This document shows positions 16,270 to 24,827 of a stretch of DNA of 38,522 nt, in pieces. Source of the DNA: Planctomycetia bacterium (GTDB lineage Bacteria > Planctomycetota > Planctomycetia > Pirellulales > UBA1268); contig JAIOPD010000081.1 of NCBI GenBank assembly GCA_021414115.1, forward strand, positions 1 to 38,522. The letters run 5' to 3'. Position numbers and translations under genes: made by a program. The number at the start of each line of letters is the position of its first letter. The first letter of the stretch is position 1. Below the pieces are notes generated by a model. That model did not search any database and was not told the origin of the DNA. It saw only the letters and a program-made list of their open reading frames with translations.

Positions 16270-17082
16270 TCAGATCTCTTCGCTCGGCGGAAACTGCCGT
16301 CGCTCGAGGATCAGGACTGCGGCCGTGAGCAGCACCGTCACGACCACGGCCACGGCCAGCACGTGCACCCACGCTGGTTGGGGATCGATGAACAGCTGCA
16401 TCTCGGTCGGCAGTTTCTGCTTCCAACGCATCCAGTCCACGAGCAGGCTCCGCAGCCGCAGGCTCACGGTCGCCTGATTCACGACCGCCGGGATCACGCC
16501 CGCGAGCACCTCGACCACCAGCGCCACGCCCACGCTCGCCACGAGCGCCCGCTTCGGCATCACGACCGCGGGGAGAGCGAAGAGCGCGGCGCGGCCGGCA
16601 CACGAGAGCAGCACGAGCGCGACGAGGATCCGCGCCACGGCGAACGGGTCGGTCACGTTTGCGACCGAGAGAGCCAGGCCCGTGGCGAGGATCGCGACCG
16701 CCGACGTCCAGATCACGGCGGCGAGCCAGGTGCCCAGCAGGAGGGCCCGCCGACCGCCGGGCCGCACGGCCACGTGGGGCCACGTGCCCCGCTCGAGTTC
16801 GTCGGCCACCGCGGGGCACATCGTGACCAACAGTCCGAGCATGCAGACCGCTTCGGGGATGAGCGCATAGAGCATCGCGACCGAGAGATCGGGATCGAGC
16901 CGGCCGCGGGCCGCGCGGCCCGCCGCGAGCATGACGGCGGCGGGAAACACGGCGCCTATCGCGGCCAGCCCGAGCCGTGGCCGGGTGAGCAGCCGACGCA
17001 ACTGGAACGCGGCGACGGTCCACGCCGACGCCAGGAGGGCGAAGCGGGACGGCTCGCGGATGCCGGCGGTGGAGTCGCTCAT
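16270..17082 (-). CDS. ABC transporter permease
   Basis: A 270-residue integral membrane protein with about six hydrophobic spans, such as GLAAIGAVFPAAVMLAAG, AMLYALIPEAVCMLGLLVTM, TSAVAILATGLAL and a C-terminal HVLAVAVVVTVLLTAAVLIL. A cytoplasmic segment DELERGTWPHVAVRPGGRRALLLGTWLAA looks like the coupling loop of ABC-2 type exporters. The ATG overlaps the stop of the upstream ATPase gene (ATGA), so it is the partner of that ATPase. It is the last of four co-directional ABC genes. Substrate is not predictable from the sequence. Confidence 0.85.
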   Translation of the reverse strand: MSDSTAGIREPSRFALLASAWTVAAFQLRRLLTRPRLGLAAIGAVFPAAVMLAAGRAARGRLDPDLSVAMLYALIPEAVCMLGLLVTMCPAVADELERGTWPHVAVRPGGRRALLLGTWLAAVIWTSAVAILATGLALSVANVTDPFAVARILVALVLLSCAGRAALFALPAVVMPKRALVASVGVALVVEVLAGVIPAVVNQATVSLRLRSLLVDWMRWKQKLPTEMQLFIDPQPAWVHVLAVAVVVTVLLTAAVLILERRQFPPSEEI

Positions 17083-18005
17083 GCCTTGACTCCGCGATGC
17101 AGGCGGACGAGTCGCCCGAAGATGCCCTCGAGCGACCGGTCGGCGGCCACGACCTCTTGCACGCTCAGTCCGGCGTCGAGGGCCCGGATCACGGCCTGCT
17201 CCATCAGGAGCGTCGGCTGACGGGTGGCCACGACCACGCCGCCCAGGTCGAAGCGCACGCTCTCGACGCCCTCGACCCCACAGGCCAGTGCGGCAAACCG
17301 CCGCGGCTCGTCGCACCGCACCCGCACCTCCGCCGGCATCGAGTCGACGAGATCGCGAATCTCGGCGGCCGTGCCGCTGGCGACGAGCCGACCGCCGAGG
17401 ATCACGGCGAGGCCCGCGTCGAGCGCCTCGACTTCGTGGAGCAAGTGACTGGCGACGATCAGGCTCCGGGTCTTTGCCCAGGAGCGCACGAGCTCGACGA
17501 GATCGTGCCGGGCCACCGGATCGAGTCCGTCGAACGGCTCGTCGAGCACGAGCAGGTCGGGATCGTGGGCGATCGCGCCGGCAAGCTTCGCCCGTTGCCG
17601 CATCCCCTTTGAGAGCGTGGCGAGCGGCCGGCAGGACGCGGCGGCAAGGCCCACCTGCTCGAGCGTGCGGTCGGCGCGGGCCCTCGCCTCGGCGGCGCCG
17701 AAGCCCGAGAGCCGCACGAGATACCCCACCCACTCCCGGGGCGTCGTCGCGCCGAGCCCGAGATCCGCGGCGGGGCAAAAGCCGATCCGCCGCAGCACCC
17801 GTGGGTTGCCAAAGGGTGGCTCGCCAAACACGAGCACGCGGCCCATCGTCGGCCGCAGTTGACCCGTCACGAGACCCAAAAACGTGGTCTTTCCCGCGCC
17901 GTTCGGCCCGAGCAAGCCGTGCGCGCCCGCCCCGAGATCGACGCTGATGTCGTTGACGCCGATCACCGAACCGTAGAGCTTCGTCAGGTTGTGGATCGCG
18001 ATCAT
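17079..18005 (-). CDS. ABC transporter ATP-binding protein
   Basis: A 308-residue ATPase. Walker A is GPNGAGKTT (about 37-45), the signature is LSKGMRQR, Walker B is LLVLDEPFDGLD and the switch histidine is in VASHLLHEVE. The C-terminal extension (about residues 220-308) is typical of ATPases that drive ABC-2 exporters. The start at 18005 is the first ATG before the fold, four bases after the upstream permease stop; the longer open frame is rejected. It overlaps the next permease by four bases. It and that permease form the second of two ATPase/permease pairs in this operon. Export rather than import is inferred from the lack of a binding protein. Confidence 0.93.
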   Translation of the reverse strand: MIAIHNLTKLYGSVIGVNDISVDLGAGAHGLLGPNGAGKTTFLGLVTGQLRPTMGRVLVFGEPPFGNPRVLRRIGFCPAADLGLGATTPREWVGYLVRLSGFGAAEARARADRTLEQVGLAAASCRPLATLSKGMRQRAKLAGAIAHDPDLLVLDEPFDGLDPVARHDLVELVRSWAKTRSLIVASHLLHEVEALDAGLAVILGGRLVASGTAAEIRDLVDSMPAEVRVRCDEPRRFAALACGVEGVESVRFDLGGVVVATRQPTLLMEQAVIRALDAGLSVQEVVAADRSLEGIFGRLVRLHRGVKA

Positions 18006-18009
18006 GGTG

Positions 18010-19098
18010 TCAGGCCCTCGTCGGCACCGCGACCCGCCGCGCGAGCACGACGGCCGAGAGGATGGAAATCGCCGCCAAGGAGATCGCGGGGGGCAGAACG
18101 GCACGGGGCCGCGTCTCCACGCCGAAAATCCAGGCCTGCACCACGCCGACGGCGTGATAGGGCGAGAGCCAGGCCCAGCGGTCGAGCGTGTCGTCGAGGC
18201 CGGCGGCTCGGGCTACCCAGTTCCCGCGCCGCGGCGGCGGCCGATACTCGTCGTCGGTCGTCTCCCAGGCGATGGCAGGGGCCTCTGCGGCCGCGACGAG
18301 ATCGGCGGTCGTGAGCGAGGCGTGCGCGATCCAACAGGCCGCCCAGGTGGCGAACCAGGCAAAACTCGCGATCCGGCTCTCGGTCGTCAGCGAGGAGTAG
18401 GCGAGGGCGAGCAGCACCGTGGGGATCGCCAGCGCCGCGCTCGCGGCCACGATCTTGAGCGGCAGGTCGCAGGTCTGCGCGGCCACGCTGATGCTCGGGC
18501 TGACGAGCACGCCGGCCAGCCAGAGGGCCAAGGCCGGCGCCACGGTGATCGCCGCGACGATCGTGGTCAGGATCGTGATCTTGCCGAGGATGTATTCGAA
18601 TCGCCCGACGGGCCGCGTGAAGTAGACGAGCCACGCTCTGGCCCGGAGATCGCGGGAGATCAGGGACGGCGCGACAAGACCCACGACCACCGCGAGGAGC
18701 ACGGCCTGCGGCGCCCGCATGAAGGCCAGGAGGAGTCGCGACCAGACCAGCCTCCGGGTGAGAGCGATGTCCTGAGCCTCGCTGACATGCCGCTCGTTCG
18801 CCGTGCGGCCGAGCGTGTCGGCGAGCACCGTGCCCAGCACCCCGACGCCGTCGAGGTTGCGGCCCAAGCGGGCACGTTCCTTGAGCGAGGTGAATCGGCC
18901 CTCCTCGATCGACTGCTCGAAGGCGAAGAAACTGCCTGCGAAGAGGAGTGCGGGGCTCCAGGCGAAGAGCACGGCCCGTCGCAGCCAGCGGCTCGTCCAG
19001 GCCAGACGGATCCCCGTGGCGGCGATCACGCCACTGGCGGCGCCCGGGCCGGCTCGTTGCCCCGACCAGGGGCGATAGCCGAGGTCATGAAGTGGCAT
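18010..19098 (-). CDS. ABC-2 type transporter permease
   Basis: A 362-residue membrane protein. It begins MPLHDLGYRPWSGQRAG, an N-terminal pattern seen in many planctomycete and proteobacterial ABC-2 permeases. About six to seven spans follow, with a large loop between the first two (residues about 75-130), then FMRAPQAVLLAVVVGLVAPSLISRDLRARAWLVYFTRPVGRFEYILGK, a coupling-type region. The ATG at 19098 overlaps the preceding ATPase by 14 bases, and the stop is four bases before the next ATPase start. It is the partner of the first ATPase in the operon. Confidence 0.87.
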   Translation of the reverse strand: MPLHDLGYRPWSGQRAGPGAASGVIAATGIRLAWTSRWLRRAVLFAWSPALLFAGSFFAFEQSIEEGRFTSLKERARLGRNLDGVGVLGTVLADTLGRTANERHVSEAQDIALTRRLVWSRLLLAFMRAPQAVLLAVVVGLVAPSLISRDLRARAWLVYFTRPVGRFEYILGKITILTTIVAAITVAPALALWLAGVLVSPSISVAAQTCDLPLKIVAASAALAIPTVLLALAYSSLTTESRIASFAWFATWAACWIAHASLTTADLVAAAEAPAIAWETTDDEYRPPPRRGNWVARAAGLDDTLDRWAWLSPYHAVGVVQAWIFGVETRPRAVLPPAISLAAISILSAVVLARRVAVPTRA

Positions 19099-20185
19099 GC
19101 TCGCCCTCCTCGGACCGCGCGATCGCCTGCAGGAACACATCCTCGAATCGCCGCCGGGCCGGCTCCAGCGCGCGGAGCGTCACGCCCGATGCCCGCACCG
19201 CCGTCCAGACTTCGTCGAGCCCGCGACCTTGCTCGGCCGACACGAGCAGCGTCGTGGCATCGGCCCGCGTGGCCGCGATGCCGCGATCGCGCAGGAGTTG
19301 CGCGCACGCGTCGAGCGGACCGGTCGCCTCGAGCCGCAACTGTGGCACGACCGGCCGCGTCAGTTCGTCGAGCGATCCCTCGAGCCGCACCCGTCCGGCG
19401 GCGAGCACGATCACGCGGTCACAGATCGTCTGCACGTCGGGCAGCACGTGGGTCGAGACGAGGATCGTCTTGCCGTGCTCGCGGGCGAGCGTCGTGAGCC
19501 GACCGAGCATGGCCCGCCGCTCGATCGGGTCGAGGCCGTTGGTGGGCTCGTCGAGGATCACCATCCTCGGATCGTGGACGATGGCGGCGGCAAACGCGAC
19601 CTTCTGCCGCATGCCGACCGAGAGCGTCTCGACCGGGCGATACCGCTCCTGTCCCGCGTCGCACCAATCGAGCACCTCGTGGGCGCGGCGGAGCGCCTCG
19701 GTGCCGGGGAGGCCTGAGAGCCGCGCGGCGTAGCGCACCATCTCCACCGCGGCCAGTCCGGGCACGGTGCACTCGTCCTCGGGCACCACACCCACCGCCT
19801 GCCGCACGAGCCGCGGTCGCACCGCCGGATCGATGCCGAACACCTCGACCTTCCCCGCGGCCAGCCGCACGAGGCCGAGGATCGCGCGGACGAGCGTGCT
19901 CTTGCCGGCACCGTTGGGCCCGACGAGCCCCGTGATCCCCGGATGCACGTCGCAGGTGACCTGATCCAGCACCGTCCGTCGCCCGTAGCGTTTGACGACG
20001 CTGTCGAGGCGGATCGGTAGGGCGGCGTCCGCGGTGAGCGACGTGGAACGTTCGCCGTGCCGCCCGTAGACTTCCGCGGCCGCGCGGCCGTTGTCGTGTG
20101 CGGCACCACCGCGTCTCCGCAGAAAGGTCCACATGCCTCGCGTCACGTCCGCTCGGTTGTCGAAAGCCCGGTCCTCGAAAGTCAC
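19085..20185 (-). CDS. ABC transporter ATP-binding protein
   Basis: A 366-residue ATPase, first gene of the four-gene ABC operon. Walker A is GPNGAGKST, the signature is LSVGMRQK, Walker B is MVILDEPTNGLD, and the switch is VSTHVLPDVQ. The preferred start is GTG at 20185, because GGGAGG sits five bases upstream (20191-20196 on the plus strand). The first ATG, at 20134, has only a weak site, and no usual start codon occurs between it and the fold. With either start, about 40-57 residues precede the ATPase core. The 5' end overlaps the 5' end of the divergent peptidase gene. C-terminal residues follow the usual exporter-ATPase extension. Confidence 0.88.
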   Translation of the reverse strand: MTFEDRAFDNRADVTRGMWTFLRRRGGAAHDNGRAAAEVYGRHGERSTSLTADAALPIRLDSVVKRYGRRTVLDQVTCDVHPGITGLVGPNGAGKSTLVRAILGLVRLAAGKVEVFGIDPAVRPRLVRQAVGVVPEDECTVPGLAAVEMVRYAARLSGLPGTEALRRAHEVLDWCDAGQERYRPVETLSVGMRQKVAFAAAIVHDPRMVILDEPTNGLDPIERRAMLGRLTTLAREHGKTILVSTHVLPDVQTICDRVIVLAAGRVRLEGSLDELTRPVVPQLRLEATGPLDACAQLLRDRGIAATRADATTLLVSAEQGRGLDEVWTAVRASGVTLRALEPARRRFEDVFLQAIARSEEGEHATS

Positions 20186-21428
20186 GGCGTCCTCCCAGGC
20201 CAAGGCAGCCTCCGGCACGGCAGGCAGTGTACGCCGCGCGACCGTCGCGCCGCAGCAAGCCGCCGCCGACCTCGCCACCGCCCGGAAGATCCTCCTCGAT
20301 CTGCTCGCGATCCCCGGGATCTCCGGGGACGAGAAGGCGGTGGCCGACCGTGTGGTGAAGTGGCTTCGCGAGGCGGGCTGCCCGTCGTCGGCGATCGCGT
20401 TCGACGCCGCCCATGCAAAGACGCCCGTGAAGGGCAACGTGGGCAACCTGATCGTGCACCTGCCCGGCACGCTTCCCGGCCCACGTCGCCTGCTCATGGC
20501 CCACATGGACACCGTGCCCGTCTGCCTCGGGGCGAAGCCGGTGGTCGCGGGGAAGTTCGTGAAGAGTGCCGACCCGAAGACCGGTCTTGGCGGCGACGAT
20601 CGCGCCGGCGTGGCGGTGGTGCTCGCGACGGCGGTGCAACTCCTGAAGTCGAAGCTACCCCATCCGCCGCTCACGCTCTTGTTCGCGATCCAGGAGGAGG
20701 TCGGCCTCTATGGAGCACGGTTCGTGAAGGCGGCCGACCTCGGACGGCCGCGGCTCGCCTTCAACTTCGACGGCGGCGCCGTCGAGAAGATCACCGTCGG
20801 AGCGACGGGCGGCTACCGGATGGACATCGCCATCGAAGGCATCCCCAGTCACGCGGGCGTCGCTCCCGAGAAGGGTGTGTCGGCGATTGCGATCGCGGCG
20901 CTGGCGGTCGCATCGCTGGTGGAGAACGGCTGGCACGGCCTGATCGAGAAGGATGGCAAGCGGGGCACGAGCAACGTGGGCGTGATTCATGCGGGCGCTG
21001 CGACCAACGTGGTGGCCGAATCGGCCACGATCCGCGCCGAGGCCCGCGGCCATGACGCCGCCTTTCGCGGCAAGATCGTCAAGGCGATCGAGAAGGCGTT
21101 CGCCGACGCCGTGAAGAAGGTGAAGAGCGTCGATGGCAAGACGGGCCGGGTCACCGTCGAGGGCCGTCTCGACTACGAGGCCTTCCGGCTCGCAGACGAT
21201 GAGCCTTGCGTGGTCGCGGCGGGCGCGGCCGTTCGTGGCATCGGCCTCGAGCCGCGGCTCGACATCTCCAACGGCGGCCTCGACGCCAACTGGATGGCCG
21301 CCAATGGTGTGCCCACCGTCACGCTCGGCTGCGGCCAGATGGAGATCCACACGACGAACGAGAAGCTCGACCTCGCGACCTTCGAAAACGCCTGTCGCGT
21401 TGCGTTGCGGCTCGCGACGGGGGCGTGA
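20133..21428 (+). CDS. M20 family peptidase (peptidase T-like)
   Basis: A 431-residue zinc aminopeptidase-type enzyme. Metal and catalytic motifs are HMDTVP, GLGGDDRAGVAVV (the bridging aspartate), IQEEVGLYGAR (catalytic and metal glutamates), NFDGG, and a C-terminal GCGQMEIHTTNEKL with the last metal histidine. The middle lid domain has IPSHAGVAPEKGVSAI. The pattern is closest to peptidase T and YqjE-like enzymes that act on small peptides. The first 45 residues are basic and low in complexity, unlike the rest. The ATG has AAAGG five to six bases upstream; a TTG at 20157 is an alternative. The gene ends in a repeat-filled convergent gap with scpB. Confidence 0.87.
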   Translation: MPRVTSARLSKARSSKVTASSQAKAASGTAGSVRRATVAPQQAAADLATARKILLDLLAIPGISGDEKAVADRVVKWLREAGCPSSAIAFDAAHAKTPVKGNVGNLIVHLPGTLPGPRRLLMAHMDTVPVCLGAKPVVAGKFVKSADPKTGLGGDDRAGVAVVLATAVQLLKSKLPHPPLTLLFAIQEEVGLYGARFVKAADLGRPRLAFNFDGGAVEKITVGATGGYRMDIAIEGIPSHAGVAPEKGVSAIAIAALAVASLVENGWHGLIEKDGKRGTSNVGVIHAGAATNVVAESATIRAEARGHDAAFRGKIVKAIEKAFADAVKKVKSVDGKTGRVTVEGRLDYEAFRLADDEPCVVAAGAAVRGIGLEPRLDISNGGLDANWMAANGVPTVTLGCGQMEIHTTNEKLDLATFENACRVALRLATGA

Positions 21429-21469
21429 GGCTGTCACCCTGAAGAAATCGCGACGGCCACACGGTTACC

Positions 21470-21580
21470 ACCCGTTTACCCGTCGCTCGCGCTCCGGGCT
21501 TCCCCGGCACCTGATGCCACCGCTCTCGGCACGCCGCGTCGCTCCGTCAGGAAGCCCCAAGCGCGAGCGCGGGGTATACG
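21470..21580. repeat. A-B repeat pair, tail to tail
   Basis: An A unit in minus orientation (21473-21504) is followed by a B unit in plus orientation (21549-21580), a start-to-start offset of 76 bases. Both loops are GCGA. The pair fills the convergent gap between the M20 peptidase and scpB. This is the reverse order to the A-then-B modules elsewhere, and matches the internal B-to-A step of the longer array at 34281-34469. Confidence 0.87.
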
Positions 21581-21620
21581 TCGTCCACCTCGCCTCGCTC
21601 CGCATCACCTGATGGCTCTG

Positions 21621-22346
21621 CTACTGCGGCGGATCGTTCGGTGCCGGCAGATCGGCGAGACTCTCGAGCTTGAAGACCTCGAGAAACTTCTTCGTGGTCT
21701 GGTAGCAGGGTTCGCCGCCGTCGTCGTGCCGGAGTTCGAGGAGCCCACGGCGGACGAGTTGCCGGAGCACGGCCGGCCCGGCGTCGCACCCCAACTCGAC
21801 CAGGCGGTCGCGGTGCACGGGCTGATTCCACGCGACCGCGGCCAACACGTCGAGCGCCTGGGCGTCGAGCCGAACGAGCTTGGCCTTGGCCTCGAGCACG
21901 TGCCCGAATCCCGCAAACTCGCTGCGCAGCCGCAGCACCCAGCCGGCATCCTTCGAGACCACCTCGTAGGGGCAGTTGTCCGCGAGATACCGCCGGCTCA
22001 ACTGGCCGGCAAGGTCGTCGATCTCCTGCGGACGTACGCCACGCATCAGGCTGGCGACCACCTTGCTCGATAGCGGCCGGCCCCCGGGCAGCCCCACGAA
22101 GAGCAACGCCTCGAGGATCGTCAGGGGGCTGACGCGGCAGTCGGCGTCGGAGGAGCCGGGGTCGTCCAGATCGGGCGACGCATCGACATGCACCACGTCG
22201 GCGGCATCGTCCGTCGGGGCCGCATGCGGATCGGCGGCGCCCATCATCGCTGCGAAGGCCTGCGCGAGCCGATCGATCGACAGGCCGCCGTCGGCAGGCG
22301 GCGCGGCGAAGCCGGCGGCGGGATCGGCTTGCTTCTTGCGGGCCAT
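21621..22346 (-). CDS. scpB: Segregation and condensation protein B
   Basis: A 241-residue ScpB homologue, the winged-helix subunit of the SMC-ScpAB condensin complex that organises and segregates the chromosome. The first winged-helix starts near SPLTILEALLFVGLPGGRPLSSKVVASLMRG; the second contains LDVLAAVAWNQPVHRDRLVELG...VLRQLVRRGLLEL. About 70 residues before it are acidic, disordered-looking and not part of the usual fold; a short tail follows. The ATG is 42 bases after the methyltransferase gene. It is the last gene of a cca-methyltransferase-scpB run; scpA is not in the window. Confidence 0.88.
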   Translation of the reverse strand: MARKKQADPAAGFAAPPADGGLSIDRLAQAFAAMMGAADPHAAPTDDAADVVHVDASPDLDDPGSSDADCRVSPLTILEALLFVGLPGGRPLSSKVVASLMRGVRPQEIDDLAGQLSRRYLADNCPYEVVSKDAGWVLRLRSEFAGFGHVLEAKAKLVRLDAQALDVLAAVAWNQPVHRDRLVELGCDAGPAVLRQLVRRGLLELRHDDGGEPCYQTTKKFLEVFKLESLADLPAPNDPPQ

Positions 22347-22388
22347 GGTCGATGCTCCGACGCGGCGTGGCGCCCCCTCGCAAGGCGG

Positions 22389-23387
22389 TCAGCGTTGCTT
22401 GCGGCGCTTCTCGAAGAGCATCGCCTGGCTCGGCTCGGCGGCCGGCTTCCGCTTTTTGACGATTCGCGGCCGCGACTTCTCCAGCCGTCGGCCGTCCTTC
22501 GTCGCCGGTACGCTCTTGAGCGGCTCGGCTGCGCCGTCGAGCGGGTCGCCTGGCTCGATCGCTGCCAGCCGCGCGTCGATCCGTTCGGCGTACGCTGCCG
22601 AGAGTTCGAGGCCGACGAATCGCCGGCCGAGTTTTTTGGCGACGGCGAGGGTGGTGCCACTGCCGCCAAACGGATCGAGCACCGTCTCGCCTTCGTGGCT
22701 CGAGGATCGGATGATCCGGCCGAGCAGCTGCTCGGGCATCTGGCAGCCGTGCCAGCCGGACCGCTCCTTGAAGGTGCCGCAGACGCGCGGAAAGTACCAG
22801 GTGTCGGCGTCGGCCCCGAAGCCCTCGGGCAGGTCCTGCGGGCGAAGGATCCAGGTGTCGTCGGGAAGTCGGCCGGTCGGGCAGGCCCGCTTGTCTCCGT
22901 AGACGAGCTCGCGGGCGCTCGGCACGCGGATCGCGTCGGTGTTGAACGTGAAGTGTGCCGGATCCTTCACGAAGTGAAAGATGTGGGCGTGCGATCGGCT
23001 GAACTTCTGCCGGCAGTTGACGCCGAAGGTGTAGTACCAGACCACCCAACTCCGGCAGGTAAACCCGAGTTCGCGGGTCGCGACGACCTTGAGTTCGGCC
23101 GCGTATTCGTCGCCGATCGCCAACCAGAATGTGCCGTTGGCCGTGAGCACACGGCTCACCTCGGCCATCCACCGCTTCGACCAATTCACATAGACGTCGG
23201 CCGCGAGCCGATCGTCGTAGGTGTCGTAGTCGTAGCCGATGTTGAAGGGCGGATCGGCGAAGGCCAGTTGCACGGAGCCGTCGGGCATCCGCGCAAGCAG
23301 ATCGAGGCAGTCGCCCTGATGCACCCGGTCGAGGGCAAGGGGGGGCGTTTCGGCGGGCTTCGCTTTTGACACTCCGTTGTCAGACAT
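22389..23387 (-). CDS. Orphan DNA methyltransferase (beta-type N6/N4)
   Basis: A 332-residue SAM-dependent amino-methyltransferase. The catalytic motif DPPF (45-48) within [17 protein letters not shown] comes before the SAM-binding motif DPFGGSGTT (about 234-242), the order seen in beta-class adenine/cytosine-N4 enzymes. The C-terminal 60 residues are basic ([22 protein letters not shown]) and may bind DNA. No restriction endonuclease or specificity subunit is nearby, so it is an orphan. It sits between cca and scpB on the same strand, 10 and 42 bases from them. The target sequence cannot be deduced. Confidence 0.88.
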   Translation of the reverse strand: MSDNGVSKAKPAETPPLALDRVHQGDCLDLLARMPDGSVQLAFADPPFNIGYDYDTYDDRLAADVYVNWSKRWMAEVSRVLTANGTFWLAIGDEYAAELKVVATRELGFTCRSWVVWYYTFGVNCRQKFSRSHAHIFHFVKDPAHFTFNTDAIRVPSARELVYGDKRACPTGRLPDDTWILRPQDLPEGFGADADTWYFPRVCGTFKERSGWHGCQMPEQLLGRIIRSSSHEGETVLDPFGGSGTTLAVAKKLGRRFVGLELSAAYAERIDARLAAIEPGDPLDGAAEPLKSVPATKDGRRLEKSRPRIVKKRKPAAEPSQAMLFEKRRKQR

Positions 23388-23397
23388 ACGAAAGAGT

Positions 23398-24657
23398 CTA
23401 CGGGGTGGCCGCGCGACGTGCCACCGCGAGCGCTTCGTCCTGCGTGGCGATCACGCCGTCGAGTTGGAGCGACCGGATGCGGGCGAGCGCTGCACCGACC
23501 GGAGGGCCCGGCGGCACGCCTGCCGCGAGCAACTCGCTCCCCGTCACGAGTGGAGGGGGATCGATCTCCGCACGGGGCCGCGAGACCTGACCGGTGAACC
23601 ACGCGGCGGCGGTCGCGTCGCCATGACCACACGCGGCCCGGGCCCGCAGCACGTCGGCCAGCGCAGCGGCATGGTCGCCGACGACCCACGGCTGCATGAG
23701 TGACCAAGGCCGGGCAGCGGGGTCGATGCCTGTCCCCAGGTCGGCCACGCCGGCGCGGATCCACTCGGCCGCTTTGGCCTCGCGGTTCGAGAGCCGCAGC
23801 CGCGACGCGATCCGTGGAAGCGTCTCGTGGCCGGCATGCTCGCCGAGCGTCGCGAGTGCCATCGGCAGATCGGGCTCGTCGAAAGCAGCCACGATCCGAG
23901 CCGTGTCGTGCCAGCGGGCGGCATCGACTGCCGGCGGCGCCACCTCCACGAGTACCTCGGCGGCCAGCCCCGTCTCGGCGAGCATTTCGAGGGCTTGCCG
24001 GCGGCCCGGTCGCGAAAGCATCCCCCGCAGTTCGGCGGCGACCCGCTCCGGGCTGACGCTGGCGACGAGGTGCGTCATCCGCTCGATTGCCTTTCGCGTC
24101 TCGTGCTCGAGCACGAACCCGAAGAAGGCGGTGAACCGAACGGCCCGGAGCATGCGGAGGTGGTCCTCGCCGAACCGCATCGCCGGCACGCCGATTGCCC
24201 TGACGATTCCGTCAGCCAGGTCACGTTTGCCATCGACGAAGTCGTGGACCTCGCCCGAGATCGGGTCGAGGAACAGGCCGTTGATCGTGAAATCCCGCCG
24301 CTGGGCGTCCTCGCGGGCCGAGCAGAATGTCACTCCGGCGGGATGCCGGCCGTCCGTATAGGGGGCATCGGCACGAAACGTTGCGACCTCCACCTGGCCG
24401 GCCCCTCGCGGCCCCAGCACGGTGATCACGCCAAACGCAGCCCCCACGGCGAGGGTGCGGCCGCGGCCAAACAGCGTTCGCACCTCATCGGGCCGGGCAG
24501 CCGTGGCCACGTCGTAATCGGCTGGAGTCCGGCCCAAAAGCTCGTCCCGGACGCAGCCCCCGGCCCAAAACGTCTCATACCCGGCCTCGCGGAGGCGGCG
24601 GACCACCGCCGTGGCAAACTCGCGAGACTGTGACGGGTCGGAAAGTGGCTTTGTCAT
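23398..24657 (-). CDS. cca: CCA tRNA nucleotidyltransferase / polyA polymerase family protein
   Basis: A 419-residue class II nucleotidyltransferase. The head domain shows [23 protein letters not shown], with the G-G-x-V-R-D and D-x-D metal motifs, then [10 protein letters not shown] and the neck motif [18 protein letters not shown]. The C-terminal helical body is compatible with tRNA binding. The family adds CCA ends to tRNAs or polyA tails; CCA addition is the likelier role because the frame resembles bacterial Cca and tRNA processing is expected in a genome of this kind, but the sequence does not exclude PcnB. It is first of a run with the methyltransferase and scpB. It diverges from the DUF1559 gene. 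Confidence 0.85.
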   Translation of the reverse strand: MTKPLSDPSQSREFATAVVRRLREAGYETFWAGGCVRDELLGRTPADYDVATAARPDEVRTLFGRGRTLAVGAAFGVITVLGPRGAGQVEVATFRADAPYTDGRHPAGVTFCSAREDAQRRDFTINGLFLDPISGEVHDFVDGKRDLADGIVRAIGVPAMRFGEDHLRMLRAVRFTAFFGFVLEHETRKAIERMTHLVASVSPERVAAELRGMLSRPGRRQALEMLAETGLAAEVLVEVAPPAVDAARWHDTARIVAAFDEPDLPMALATLGEHAGHETLPRIASRLRLSNREAKAAEWIRAGVADLGTGIDPAARPWSLMQPWVVGDHAAALADVLRARAACGHGDATAAAWFTGQVSRPRAEIDPPPLVTGSELLAAGVPPGPPVGAALARIRSLQLDGVIATQDEALAVARRAATP

Positions 24658-24668
24658 CGGCCGATCAG

Positions 24669-24698
24669 TTGACGGACGCGTGTCTCTGCCGATATAAA
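24669..24698 (+). promoter_or_regulatory. Sigma-70-like promoter of the DUF1559 gene
   Basis: TTGACG at 24669-24674 and TATAAA at 24693-24698 are separated by 18 bases. This sits in one of the few AT-rich stretches of the window, between the divergent cca and DUF1559 starts. A start point near 24705 would leave a 5' leader of about 120 bases. Confidence 0.6.
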
Positions 24699-24803
24699 TA
24701 ATGTCGTCGGGGGCAAGCCGACCGGGGTTTCCTTTATATCTTCATGATCCCGGTGTGGGCAGTTCCCGCGTCCTCTTGGTTTCATCGTTTTATTTCATCC
24801 CAT

Positions 24804-24821
24804 GCCCGTTACGGGCGGAGG
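24804..24821 (+). promoter_or_regulatory. Hairpin adjoining a strong ribosome-binding site
   Basis: A small hairpin GCCCG-TTA-CGGGC (24804-24816) ends directly against GGAGG (24817-24821), which lies six bases before the ATG of the DUF1559 gene. The hairpin leaves the ribosome site exposed and may protect the leader or tune translation. This is the best ribosome site in the window and fixes the start at 24828 over the in-frame ATG at 24744. Confidence 0.55.
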
Positions 24822-24827
24822 TTTTCC

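Noticed and set aside
24705-24827. Riboswitch in the DUF1559 leader
   Set aside because: Only a short hairpin is visible; no known aptamer core or alternative terminator was recognised.
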